Source: Anaerozeibacter quisquiliarum (GTDB lineage: Bacteria; Bacillota; Clostridia; Christensenellales; Aristaeellaceae). From it: 64,000 nucleotides of DNA. Of the stretch, positions 17,410-25,330 are shown piece after piece; the first letter of the stretch is position 1; each line of letters starts with the position of its first letter. The notes beneath the pieces are model-generated. The model ran no database searches, was not told where the DNA came from, and saw only the letters and a list, made by a program, of their open reading frames with translations. The DNA lies in the NCBI GenBank assembly GCA_051162045.1, contig JBISDI010000004.1. One strand, given 5' to 3'. Made by a program: the position numbers and the translations under genes.

Positions 17410-17438
17410 TTGACAGTATCTAATATATAGATTATAAT
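17410..17438 (+). promoter_or_regulatory. Consensus promoter of the DUF1508 gene
   Basis: TTGACA (17410-17415), a 17-bp spacer and TATAAT (17433-17438) match the consensus exactly, about 60 nt upstream of the small gene. Confidence 0.8.
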
Positions 17439-17497
17439 ACAATGTAGAATGTAAAAATACAGGGCGATGGTTATCCCCTATGCAAGGAGGTGAAATT

Positions 17498-17653
17498 ATG
17501 GAAGATAGATGGGAGTTCTATCAGGACGCTGCCGGGCAGTGGCGTTGGAGAAGAATCGCGCCAAATGGCAAGATCGTAGGCGCCTCTTCGGAAGGGTTTT
17601 CATCCAAACAGGCCTGCGTAGAAAACGCAAAGAGAAACGGGTATCCAGGATAA
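17498..17653 (+). CDS. Small DUF1508 (YegP-like) protein, 51 aa
   Basis: A small gene with a perfect AAGGAGGTG ribosome site 7 nt before ATG 17498. The product starts MEDRWEFYQDAAGQWRWR, continues RIAPNGKIVGASSEGFSS and ends KQACVENAKRNGYPG. This is a single DUF1508/YegP repeat: W-E-F-Y, G-x-W-R-W-R, N-G-x-I-V/I-x-x-S-S-E-G-F/Y, and a C-terminal N-A-K-R-N helix. The family has no firmly known function; members may be small modulators. It stands alone between two dead IS elements and has its own consensus promoter and a following inverted repeat, so it is probably expressed. Confidence 0.85.
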   Translation: MEDRWEFYQDAAGQWRWRRIAPNGKIVGASSEGFSSKQACVENAKRNGYPG

Positions 17654-17679
17654 GAATCTTTGGATCACCATCGACTGAA

Positions 17680-17727
17680 ACGCTGGAAGCCAGAGTGTAT
17701 TTGCGCTTGCACCAAGGCTTCCAGCGT
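17680..17727 (+). terminator. Inverted repeat after the DUF1508 gene
   Basis: ACGCTGGAAGCC (17680-17691) and GGCTTCCAGCGT (17716-17727) are exact reverse complements 24 bp apart, followed by CTTTGCAGGTTGTTCTTT. The long loop and weak T-tract make a terminator role only possible. Confidence 0.45.
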
Positions 17728-17749
17728 CTTTGCAGGTTGTTCTTTGATA

Positions 17750-18344
17750 AGGTTTTCATCCCGGAACATCAACCCATCAGGGCATGTCCGGGAATGCATA
17801 GGGGTACGCATCAGGCGAGGAAGCGGGAAGCGAGTGGCATTACCCCGATACTGCTTGAGTTGCTGAAAGAAACACTCGACCAGGTGGCGCTCCTTGGAAA
17901 GGGACCGGTCGCAAGGCATGGTTCCTTATTTGTCTTGGGCGGGATACAGTAATCCGCGCCTGACGTGGCGATGCATCGCGGATGCCTTTGAGCCGTGAGC
18001 CTTGTCCGTAAGCACGAGGGTTCCATCCGGCGGCACGGCCGACAGCGACACTTCCGCATCCCTGCAATCGTGGAAGTTGCCCGCCGACAAGTGAATGTGG
18101 GTCGGATTGCCCAGGCCGTCAACGTCCGCTTGGATTTTCGTCGTCTTTCCGCCCCGGCCGACCCCGATATGCCCGTGTACTTCCCAGTTTACCGCCCCGC
18201 ACAGAACCCCGTTCAGAATTGGCCGGCGTCGCTCCTCGGCCTTCCCAGTTATCCATCCTGCCGCTCTGGAAAGTACTTCCTGAGCCGCTCCCACTTTGAA
18301 TCCGTGATCTCATGCCGCCTTACCTCATATCCCTTACTCGACAT
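17750..18344 (-). pseudogene. IS5-family transposase remnant
   Basis: Read from the ATG at 18344: MSSKGYEVRRHEITDSKWER, then LRKYFPERQDG followed by a stop. In other frames come RPILNGVLCGAVNWEV, RGGKTTKIQADVDGLGNPTH, LSAGNFHDCRDAEVS, LVLTDKAHGSKA and finally SKERHLVECFFQQLKQYRG with ATRF. These are IS5/IS427-type transposase blocks in order. There is an early stop, several frameshifts, and an internal deletion joining ILNGVL directly to the GGKTTKI region. The element is dead. Its ends were not resolved. Confidence 0.78.
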
Positions 18345-18403
18345 GACATTCAGAAAATCCTTTTGGTTATACATATTCATCGGAGTGAGTATCCATACCC
18401 TCT

Positions 18404-18566
18404 AGGTAAGCGCCGATTAAAGCACGTGTGCGGTGGCACGCTGAATTTTCGTCAGATTGCGCTTGCAAAATCTGAAGGCGTAGCGGCGCTGCGTCGAGGA
18501 TTTTGCAGGCGCAAGATGGCGCAAAGGCAGCCGCCCCCGCGCGTGGGATTTGATCGGCGGTTACCT
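18404..18566 (+). repeat. 163-bp palindromic element, copy 2
   Basis: It has the same length and orientation as copy 1 (835-997), with terminal repeats AGGTAAGCGCCGATTAAA and TTTGATCGGCGGTTACCT. It lies about 60 bp downstream of the oppF 3' end on one side and next to the IS5 remnant on the other. Like copy 1 it follows the last gene of a transporter operon on the minus strand. Confidence 0.75.
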
Positions 18567-18625
18567 GGGACGCGCGCCAACCGGCGCCTACCCAAATGCC
18601 CTCAATGTCCGACATGTTTGACAAA

Positions 18626-18800
18626 CCTACAAGTCAAGTCGGCGCAGGGCAATCGCTTACGGCCGCATCCGAAAGCGACTGCGCTGAAGTCAGCGGATGA
18701 AAGCACAGCACCGCGCGCCCGCCGGGCAGTTGCGTAACCTCCGGCCGGCGGCGGCACGCGTCGTTCGCGTAGGGGCACCGGGGCGCGAACTTGCAGCCGC
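18626..18800 (-). repeat. 175-bp segment of oppF 3' end duplicated at 14527
   Basis: This is the probable source copy of the duplicated tail: here it is continuous with an intact oppF reading frame. It spans the last 55 codons or so, including the CKFAPRCPYA segment of the C-terminal oligopeptide-ATPase domain. Confidence 0.8.
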
Positions 18801-19650
18801 TGATCGCGTATTCCCGATCCTCCATGTCGGGCATGCACACCGCATCGTCCCACTTGCCGCCCACCCGCGGTACCGAGTTCATCAGCAGCGCCGTGTACGG
18901 GTGCGCGGGGGCGCCCATGATCGCCTTGGCCGGGCCGTACTCGACGAGCCCGCCGCGGTACAGCGTGGCGATGTAGTCCGACACGTAGTACGCCGTCGAC
19001 AAATCGTGCGTGATGTAGATGAACGACACGCGATACTCGTCCTTCAGCGACTTGAACAGGTTGATGATGTTCATCTTCATCGACGCGTCGATGGCCGCCA
19101 CCGGCTCGTCGGCGACGATCAGCTTGGGCCGCGGGATCAGCGCGCGCGCGATGCTGACGCGCTGCAGCTCGCCGCCGGAGAACTGGGTCGGGTACTTGCC
19201 CTTCACGACCGCCAGAGACAGGCCGACGCTGCGCAGCACCTCATCCACGCGCCGCTCGGCCTCCTTGTGCGAGCGGCAGAGCTTCAGTCGCAGCGCCGTA
19301 TTGAACAGGTAGGTGTCCACGGTCTTGCGCATTGAAAACGACTCGTAAGGATTCTGGAAGATCGGCTGCACGTCCAGACGGAACCGGTCGGGGTCGTACG
19401 ATTTTCTGTCGGCGTAGTCGTTGCCCATGAGCGCGATGCGTCCGGCGCTGGGCCGGTGCAGGCGCAGGATCAGCTTGCACAGCGTGGACTTGCCGCAGCC
19501 CGATTCGCCGACGACCGACAGGATGACGGGCGCGTCGTTCGCGATCTCGAGCGACACGTCGTCCACAGCCGTGAGCTTCTTGCCCATCAGCATGCCGCCG
19601 ATCTTAAATTCCTTGCTGACGCGATCGACTTCGAGCAGCTTGACGCCCAT
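18634..19650 (-). CDS. oppF: Oligopeptide ABC transporter ATPase (OppF type)
   Basis: A 338-aa ATPase that powers peptide import on the cytoplasmic face. Walker A is VGESGCGKST (about residues 46-55), the Q-loop is QPIFQNPYESF, the ABC signature is FSGGELQRVSIARAL, Walker B is KLIVADEPVAAID and the H-loop is YITHD. The C-terminal oligopeptide domain (GCKFAPRCPYANDACRRRPE) is intact, unlike the copy at 14.5 kb. Its ATG follows the TAG of oppD with no gap. The SGGE-LQRVSIARAL and 'DEPVAAID' variants are mild departures from DEPVSALD. Confidence 0.93.
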   Translation of the reverse strand: MGVKLLEVDRVSKEFKIGGMLMGKKLTAVDDVSLEIANDAPVILSVVGESGCGKSTLCKLILRLHRPSAGRIALMGNDYADRKSYDPDRFRLDVQPIFQNPYESFSMRKTVDTYLFNTALRLKLCRSHKEAERRVDEVLRSVGLSLAVVKGKYPTQFSGGELQRVSIARALIPRPKLIVADEPVAAIDASMKMNIINLFKSLKDEYRVSFIYITHDLSTAYYVSDYIATLYRGGLVEYGPAKAIMGAPAHPYTALLMNSVPRVGGKWDDAVCMPDMEDREYAISGCKFAPRCPYANDACRRRPEVTQLPGGRAVLCFHPLTSAQSLSDAAVSDCPAPT

Positions 19651-20622
19651 CTACCGCACCTCCCCCGTCAGCAAATGGCAGGCCGCGAAGCGGCCGGGCA
19701 CGATCTCCTCGAATTTTGGCGCGACCTGCCGGCATACCTCCCTGGCCTCGGGGCATCGGGGCGCGAACCGGCAGCCCGGCGGCGGGTCGGTCAGCGCCGG
19801 CGGACGGCCCGGGATGCCGACCTTCGGGTTTGCATCGCCCACGCGGGGCAGCGCGCCGATCAGCATCCGGGTGTACGGATGGATCGGGGCGTCGAAGATG
19901 GCCTTTGTGGAGCCCAGCTCGGCGACGCTGCCCGAGTACATGATGGCCATGCGATCGGTGATCTGGTAGTGCACGCCCATATCGTGGCTGACCAGCACCA
20001 GCGCGTTGCCGTGCTGGCGCTGCAGCCGCGTCAGCATCATCAAGATGCCCCGCTGCACCACCACGTCCAGCGCCGTGGTGGGTTCGTCGGCCAGCACCAC
20101 GTTGGGGTTCATGAACGTGGCGAGCGCGATGATTACGCGCTGGCGCATGCCGCCCGACAGCTGGAACGGGAACGCCTCCAGCACATCCGGGTTAAGGCTC
20201 AACGCCTCCAAATACTGCGCCACGCGCCGAAGCGTCTGCCGCTCGGTCTTGGGGTTCCGGTCTTCCTTGGGGATGGAGTCGAGGAACTGGCGCTTCAGCC
20301 GCGCGATGGGGTTCAGCACGCTCTGGGCGGCCTGTGGGATGTAGGAGATGTGGTTCCACCAGGTCTTGCGGATCTCGCCGGTGCCGAAGCCAAACGGCCT
20401 GCCGGCCTTTTCGCCGCTCAGGGTCACGCTGCCCTGATCCAGTTGCAGCGGGAACTCGACGATGTCGTACAGCGCCTTGAGCAGCGTGGTCTTGCCGCAG
20501 CCCGACTCGCCCGCAATGCCAAAAATCTCGTCGTCATGAACCTGGAAGCAAATGTCGTTCACAACGCGCACATCGCCGTCGATGGTCTTGTAGGAGGCCG
20601 ACAGATGATCGACGTTCAGCAT
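19651..20622 (-). CDS. oppD: Oligopeptide ABC transporter ATPase (OppD type)
   Basis: A 323-aa ATPase starting at the ATG read from 20622 (MLNVDHLSASYKTIDGDVR), seven bases after GGGGGAGGG; the longer open frame upstream belongs to oppC sequence. It has Walker A GIAGESGCGKTT, signature LSGGMRQRVIIALA, Walker B VVLADEPTTALD and H-loop VLVSHD. The C-terminal domain with GCRFAPRCPEAREVCRQ is present. It forms a heterodimeric ATPase with OppF, whose gene abuts it. Confidence 0.93.
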   Translation of the reverse strand: MLNVDHLSASYKTIDGDVRVVNDICFQVHDDEIFGIAGESGCGKTTLLKALYDIVEFPLQLDQGSVTLSGEKAGRPFGFGTGEIRKTWWNHISYIPQAAQSVLNPIARLKRQFLDSIPKEDRNPKTERQTLRRVAQYLEALSLNPDVLEAFPFQLSGGMRQRVIIALATFMNPNVVLADEPTTALDVVVQRGILMMLTRLQRQHGNALVLVSHDMGVHYQITDRMAIMYSGSVAELGSTKAIFDAPIHPYTRMLIGALPRVGDANPKVGIPGRPPALTDPPPGCRFAPRCPEAREVCRQVAPKFEEIVPGRFAACHLLTGEVR

Positions 20623-20624
20623 CG

Positions 20625-21464
20625 CTACACCCTCCCCCGTTTCATCGACATATAGTCGTTGTAGCCCGTAATCAGCAAGAACAGGGCGATGAACAGCAGC
20701 GCCGTCGCGACGATCGGCGAGCCGATCCAGAACCACTGCCTGGCCAGGATCGCGTTGCGCTCGCGCGCCCACTGGATCATGTTGCCCAGACTGATTAAGT
20801 TGGCGGGGGAAAGGCCCAGCACGGCAAGGCTCGACTCGGATGCAATAGCCGCCAGCGTGGCGTTCATGAAGTTCGACAGCGACCAGGCCAGCGCGAACGG
20901 CAGGATCTCCGTCGTCACGACCTGGATCATCCCCTCGCCCGAAAACCAGGCGGTATGGATGAAGTCGCGCTCCCTGAGCGTCAGCGCCATCGAGCGGATC
21001 TGGCGGCTGGGCCAGGCCCAGGCGAACATCGACAGCACCAGCGCCATCAGCAAAACCGTGGCACTGCCCTTCATCAGCGAGGTCATCAAAATCAGGATCG
21101 GCAGCGACGGAATGACCACAAAGGTGTCGGTGATTACCATCAGCACCCGGTCAAGCGCGCCGCCCGAAAAGCCGGCCACGAGTCCCACGAACACGCCCAC
21201 CACCGTGCCGATGAGCGCCACGATCAGGCCGATCATCAGCGAGTTGTGGATGGCTTCGATCAGCAGCCACAGGATGTCCTGACCCATGCCCGTCGTGCCC
21301 AGCCAGTGCGCCCAGGAAGGCGGCAGCTTGTTCGGATAGGTGTTGTACGCGAACGGGTTTGCGTGGGGCAGGTAGTAGACGACGAACCCGACGAACAGGA
21401 AGCAGGCCGTCGCAATCAGCCCCGTCCTCAAGCGGAAATTGGCGTTTCTCCAAAACCTTTTCAT
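20625..21464 (-). CDS. oppC: Oligopeptide ABC transporter permease (OppC type)
   Basis: A 279-aa permease with N-terminal span TGLIATACFLFVGFVVYYLP, the PSWAHWLGTTGMGQDILW segment typical of OppC/DppC, and about six membrane spans. The ATPase-docking loop lies near RERDFIHTAWFSGEGMIQVV. The stop is 2 bp before the oppD start and the gene begins 10 bp after oppB, so all four genes are one operon. Confidence 0.92.
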   Translation of the reverse strand: MKRFWRNANFRLRTGLIATACFLFVGFVVYYLPHANPFAYNTYPNKLPPSWAHWLGTTGMGQDILWLLIEAIHNSLMIGLIVALIGTVVGVFVGLVAGFSGGALDRVLMVITDTFVVIPSLPILILMTSLMKGSATVLLMALVLSMFAWAWPSRQIRSMALTLRERDFIHTAWFSGEGMIQVVTTEILPFALAWSLSNFMNATLAAIASESSLAVLGLSPANLISLGNMIQWARERNAILARQWFWIGSPIVATALLFIALFLLITGYNDYMSMKRGRV

Positions 21465-21474
21465 GCGATCCCCC

Positions 21475-22473
21475 TCAGGCGTACCGGATGCGCGGATCGA
21501 TGAACGGATACACGAGGTCGGCGATCAGCGTAGCCGTGGAGATGGCGACGATCGATATGGTGATGCATCCGAGGATCATATTGTAGTCCGACTGCAGAAT
21601 CGCCTTTTGGATCAGCGTACCCACGCCCGGATAGCCGAAGATGATCTCGGTCATGATCGAGCCGGAAAATACCCCGCCGAGGCTCATCGCCAGGGCGGTG
21701 ATCTGCGTCAGAATGGAATTTCGCAGCACATAGCTGCGGGCGATCCTGCCCTCGGGGATGCCGCGATAGCGCGCGTACAGCACGAAATCCTCCTCGCTCG
21801 TCGTGCCGGCAAGCGACTTCATCGAGATGATCCACCAGCCCGTGCCCACCAGCAGCAGCGACGCGGCGGGCAGGATCGACGCCTTCAGCAGCGACAAGAG
21901 CCACGCCCGCCAGCCGCCGATGGCGATGATGTTGGACTGGAGCGGCAGCCACCCGAGCACAAACGCAAACACGATTTGCAGGACCAGCGCGATCACGAAG
22001 TAGGGCACCGGATACAGGCAGATGGCGATGCCCTCGAGGATCTTTGACGAGCACTTGTTCTTGCGGAAGCCCGCGAGCAGGCCGATGACGTTGCCGATGA
22101 GCCACGCCACAACCGTCGTGAACAGCGTAAGCACGATCGTGTAGGGCAGGTAGGTTCCGATGATCTCGCCCGCGGGCGTCGGAAAGCTCATCAGCGAGGG
22201 GCCGAAGTCGAAGCGGAACAGCCCGTTGCGCAGATACGAGAAGTACTGTTCGGAAAGGCTGCCGTCCAAGCCGAACTGCACGCGCAGCGATTGGCGCAGC
22301 GCTTCTTTTTGAATCGGGTCCATCTGGCCCGCGCGCGACTGCATCTGGCCGATCATGTTTTCCACCGGGTCCGACGGAAACATGCGCGGGATGAAGAACA
22401 CGAATGTCACGCCGATCAGGATCGTGAGCGCCCACGTCAGAATGCGCAACAACAGAAATTTCCGAAAGCTCAT
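21475..22473 (-). CDS. oppB: Oligopeptide ABC transporter permease (OppB type)
   Basis: A 332-aa permease starting at the ATG read from 22473 (MSFRKFLLLRILTWALTILI), 8 nt after a G-rich ribosome site; a GTG three codons upstream is the alternative. It shows the OppB/DppB N-terminal span, the long first periplasmic loop (PSDPVENMIGQMQSRAGQM) and the C-terminal LVYPFIDPRIRYA, where D-P-R-I is the family hallmark. It lies downstream of the binding protein and its stem-loop. Confidence 0.92.
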   Translation of the reverse strand: MSFRKFLLLRILTWALTILIGVTFVFFIPRMFPSDPVENMIGQMQSRAGQMDPIQKEALRQSLRVQFGLDGSLSEQYFSYLRNGLFRFDFGPSLMSFPTPAGEIIGTYLPYTIVLTLFTTVVAWLIGNVIGLLAGFRKNKCSSKILEGIAICLYPVPYFVIALVLQIVFAFVLGWLPLQSNIIAIGGWRAWLLSLLKASILPAASLLLVGTGWWIISMKSLAGTTSEEDFVLYARYRGIPEGRIARSYVLRNSILTQITALAMSLGGVFSGSIMTEIIFGYPGVGTLIQKAILQSDYNMILGCITISIVAISTATLIADLVYPFIDPRIRYA

Positions 22474-22509
22474 AGGCCACACCCCCCTTGCCTCGGGTAA
22501 TGCATGAGC

Positions 22510-22552
22510 AGAAGGCGCGCACGTCGCCGTTCGAGGCTCAGGCGCGCCTTCT
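22510..22552 (-). promoter_or_regulatory. Stem-loop between the peptide-binding protein gene and oppB
   Basis: AGAAGGCGCGC (22510-22520) and GCGCGCCTTCT (22542-22552) are perfect 11-bp arms around 21 bases. It follows the binding-protein stop by about 20 bp on the minus strand, the same arrangement as at 5844 and 62564. It probably protects or partly terminates the upstream message. Confidence 0.7.
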
Positions 22553-22574
22553 TACGCTCAGGTCCGATTGACCG

Positions 22575-24443
22575 TCAGGCGGGGGTGATCTCGGTGGTGA
22601 TGTACTTGAAGCAGCTCCACCACCACCACGGGCCGTTGTAGGCGTTGGCCGCGGAGGGGTAGTTGGTCCAGACGGTTGAGTTGGTGGGCACGAACTTCAC
22701 GCCGGAGTGGAAGCCGATGAAAGGCATGTCCGCGATGGCCACCTTCATGAACTCCATGTTCAGCTCGTACGCCTTGGGGTCTTCCGGGCTCAGCCTCGCC
22801 AGTTCGTGGATGATCTCGGTGGCGCGCTCGTTGTTCCAGCGGGTGCCCTGGCCGGCGCCGCGCTCGCCCACCGGCTTGATCAGGCTGGCGTCAAAGCCGC
22901 TGATCTGGCTGTAGATGTCCTTGGTGATGCCGCCGGTCGGCCAGTAGCCGGCGAGCTCGTACTCGCCGTTGTCGCGGTGGGTGTCCCAGGTCGCGGAGGA
23001 CTCGGAGGCCAGCGTGCAGTTCAGGCCGAACTTCACCAACTGGTCGTACGCGGCCTTGGTGCCGCGGCCCGCCTGGGCCTCGGCGTCCGCCATATAGGTC
23101 ATGTTGATCGTGAAGGGCTTGCCCTCGAAGTACCAGCCGTCGTCCTGCTTGACGAGGCCCGCTTTGTGAAGCAGCTTGGCGGCCGCGTCCGGATCGTACT
23201 TCCAGCAGCCGATGCCGAACATGTCGATCAGCTCGTCGTCGGTGCCCTGGATGTTCAGCCGCTCGGCCATGCGCTTGGCGTAGCCGTTGTCAAAGGGCTT
23301 CACGGTGGTGCCGTCGCCCAGATCCAGCTCGAACGCTTCGACCCACGGCTGAAGCGGCTTGTAGTACAGCTCCTGCATCGCGGAGGTGGCGGTCAGGATC
23401 GGGAACGCGCTGGCGCGGCCCGCGCCGTCGAAGATGTTCATCGAGACCTCGTCGAAGTTCATCGCCAGCGCGATGCCCCAGCGGAAGTCGGCGCTGTCGT
23501 ACGGCGCTCCCCGGCCGATTGAGAACGCGATGCCCTTGCTGCAGGGGTCGTCGGAGGTGGCGTAGGGGAACTTGTCGTACCAGCAGGCGATCTTGTCGTT
23601 GGCCGCGGTCATGACGCCCAGGGCCTCGGGCGTGACCTCGCACAGGATGTCGACCTGGTTGGATATCATGGCCATCTGGCGGGTGGTGTCGTCGCCCAGC
23701 GCCTTGAACAGGATGTAGGGGGCCTGCGGCATCTTGCCGGTCACGACGCCCACGGTGCTGTTCTGCCAGTCCGTGCGGCGCTCGTACAGAACCCACTTGC
23801 CCAGCGGATCGAACGACTTCACCGTGTAGGGGCCGGCCACGACCGGGTGCTCATCCTTGAACTGGGTGGGGTTGTCGAGCTTTGAGTAGATGTGCTCGGG
23901 CACGATGCGCAGATCGTTGCCCCAGATCGTCACGCCGAAGCGCATCGACAGGCGGGGGAACGACTCCTTGGTGACGATCTTCACCGTGTAGTCGTCCACC
24001 TTGTCGATGGATTCAAACACCTGGTTGTAGTAATTGCTCTGGTTGATGTCCGAGTGTCGCATGATCATGTTCATCGTGAAGGCGACGTCGTCGGCATTGA
24101 GGTCCTCGCCGTCGGACCACTTGATGCCCTTGCGAATCCTCACGATGTGCTCGGTAAAGTCGGCGTTCTGTTCCGGGAAGCCTTCGGCCACCTCGCCGAA
24201 CTGCTCGCCCTTCACGGTGTCCATTTCCCACATCATGGCGCTCATCAGCTGATGAATGCCAAAACCCATCTGGGTGCCCTGCATGTAGGAGTTGAATTGG
24301 CCGGGCGTGTCGGTGGGGTTCTGGGTCTCGACGATCAGCGTCTCGCCGCGCGGCGTGCCGACTTCCGTCATCTCGGCCGACGCGAGAGAGCCAAGCGAGA
24401 GAGCCAACATCAGTGCCAGGGCTAATGAAAGCAGCTTTTTCAT
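22575..24443 (-). CDS. Family 5 peptide-binding protein of the ABC importer (OppA-like)
   Basis: A 622-aa secreted binding protein starting at the ATG read from 24443, seven bases after AAGGAGG. The signal peptide is MKKLLSLALALMLALSLGS with LASAE. The SBP_bac_5 core is seen in VRIRKGIKWSDGEDLNADDV, DDYTVKIVTKESFPRL and VVAGPYTVKSFDPLGKWVLY. It has no lipobox Cys, so it is released or held by another means. It is the first gene of the opp operon. The inverted repeat at 24449-24490 could hide its ribosome site. The ligand (oligopeptide or another solute) is not certain, because this family also binds sugars and nickel. Confidence 0.92.
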   Translation of the reverse strand: MKKLLSLALALMLALSLGSLASAEMTEVGTPRGETLIVETQNPTDTPGQFNSYMQGTQMGFGIHQLMSAMMWEMDTVKGEQFGEVAEGFPEQNADFTEHIVRIRKGIKWSDGEDLNADDVAFTMNMIMRHSDINQSNYYNQVFESIDKVDDYTVKIVTKESFPRLSMRFGVTIWGNDLRIVPEHIYSKLDNPTQFKDEHPVVAGPYTVKSFDPLGKWVLYERRTDWQNSTVGVVTGKMPQAPYILFKALGDDTTRQMAMISNQVDILCEVTPEALGVMTAANDKIACWYDKFPYATSDDPCSKGIAFSIGRGAPYDSADFRWGIALAMNFDEVSMNIFDGAGRASAFPILTATSAMQELYYKPLQPWVEAFELDLGDGTTVKPFDNGYAKRMAERLNIQGTDDELIDMFGIGCWKYDPDAAAKLLHKAGLVKQDDGWYFEGKPFTINMTYMADAEAQAGRGTKAAYDQLVKFGLNCTLASESSATWDTHRDNGEYELAGYWPTGGITKDIYSQISGFDASLIKPVGERGAGQGTRWNNERATEIIHELARLSPEDPKAYELNMEFMKVAIADMPFIGFHSGVKFVPTNSTVWTNYPSAANAYNGPWWWWSCFKYITTEITPA

Positions 24444-24448
24444 GTGGC

Positions 24449-24490
24449 GACCTCCTTGCCTATTCTGCCTATACATATGTACAGGAGGTC
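24449..24490 (-). promoter_or_regulatory. Possible ribosome-site-sequestering hairpin before the peptide-binding protein
   Basis: On the minus strand GACCTCCT (24490-24483) is the exact complement of AGGAGGTC (24456-24449), the Shine-Dalgarno of the next gene, with about 26 bases between. The loop holds the palindrome TACATATGTA (24472-24481). If both lie in the transcript, translation of the binding protein could be switched. Confidence 0.45.
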
Positions 24491-24528
24491 AACACATATG
24501 CCGGATTTTTAGGCCAAATTCGATGAGA

Positions 24529-25242
24529 TCAATCGCCGAGCGCCGCCATCAGCTCCGCCAGTTCGCGCTCGGTCAGGTGCCGCCAGCCGCCGCTCTGCAG
24601 GTCGCCCAAATGGATGTTCATGATCCGTACGCGCCTCAGCGAGCGCACGCGGTAGCCGAGCGCCTCGCACATGCGCCGGATCTGCCGGTTCAGGCCCTGC
24701 ACGAGCACCAGCCTGAAGCTGTTGACCGTGAGCGGCTCGATCTTGCAGGGCAGCGTCACCCGGTCCAAAATGGGTACGCCGTCGGCCATTTTTTGAAGGA
24801 ATTCAGGCGTCAACGCCTGGTCCACGGCCACGATGTACTCCTTTTCGTGCGCGCCCGCCGCGCGCAGCACCCGGTTGACGATCTCGCCGTCGCTGGTCAG
24901 CAGCAAAAGCCCGCTCGAGTCCTTGTCCAGACGCCCGATCGGGAACACGCGCTGCGGGTAGTTCAGGTAATCGACCACGTTCAGCGGCTCGCGCGCATCG
25001 GCGGTGCACACGACGCCGACCGGCTTGTTGAGCGCGATGTACACCTTCTCGCTCTCGCCGCCGAGCGGTATGCCGTCTACCAGCACGCGGCTGCCGGGGG
25101 CGACCTGGTCGCCCAGCACGCCGACGCGCCCGTCGATCGTCACCCGTTTCTGCTCGATCAGCCGGTCGGCCTCGCGGCGGGAGCAGTAGCCGCTGTCGGC
25201 CAGGTATTTGTTCAGCCTTTTTTGCGCAATATTATCATCCAT
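24529..25242 (-). CDS. rluF: 23S rRNA pseudouridine synthase, RluF/RluB family
   Basis: A 237-aa enzyme starting at the ATG read from 25242 (MDDNIAQKRLNKYLADSGYC); earlier in-frame codons overlap the divergent gene. The N-terminal S4 RNA-binding domain (residues 6-60) is followed by the catalytic domain with D106 in GRLDKDSSGLLLLTSDG. The segments RAAGAHEKEYIVAVDQALTP, GVPILDRVTLPCKIE and QGLNRQIRRMCEALGY match RluF (U2604 of 23S rRNA) more closely than RluB. It is divergent from the DUF1015 gene. Confidence 0.88.
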   Translation of the reverse strand: MDDNIAQKRLNKYLADSGYCSRREADRLIEQKRVTIDGRVGVLGDQVAPGSRVLVDGIPLGGESEKVYIALNKPVGVVCTADAREPLNVVDYLNYPQRVFPIGRLDKDSSGLLLLTSDGEIVNRVLRAAGAHEKEYIVAVDQALTPEFLQKMADGVPILDRVTLPCKIEPLTVNSFRLVLVQGLNRQIRRMCEALGYRVRSLRRVRIMNIHLGDLQSGGWRHLTERELAELMAALGD

Positions 25243-25267
25243 CGCTCGATTTGCCTCGCTTTCGCTG

Positions 25268-25296
25268 TCGACGCGCTTCCGTTCCCATGATACAAT
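25268..25296 (+). promoter_or_regulatory. Candidate promoter of the DUF1015 gene
   Basis: TCGACG (25268-25273), 17 bp, TACAAT (25291-25296), with AAGGAG and the start codon 35 nt downstream. The -35 box is a weak match. Confidence 0.4.
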
Positions 25297-25330
25297 AGGC
25301 CCATGAATTGAGCAAGGAGTTCTACGCAAA

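Noticed and set aside
18567..18625. Possible murA-like scrap (NMSDIEG) on the minus strand before the oppF end
   Set aside because: Seven residues of similarity to the MurA NMPDIED segment are too few to support a call.
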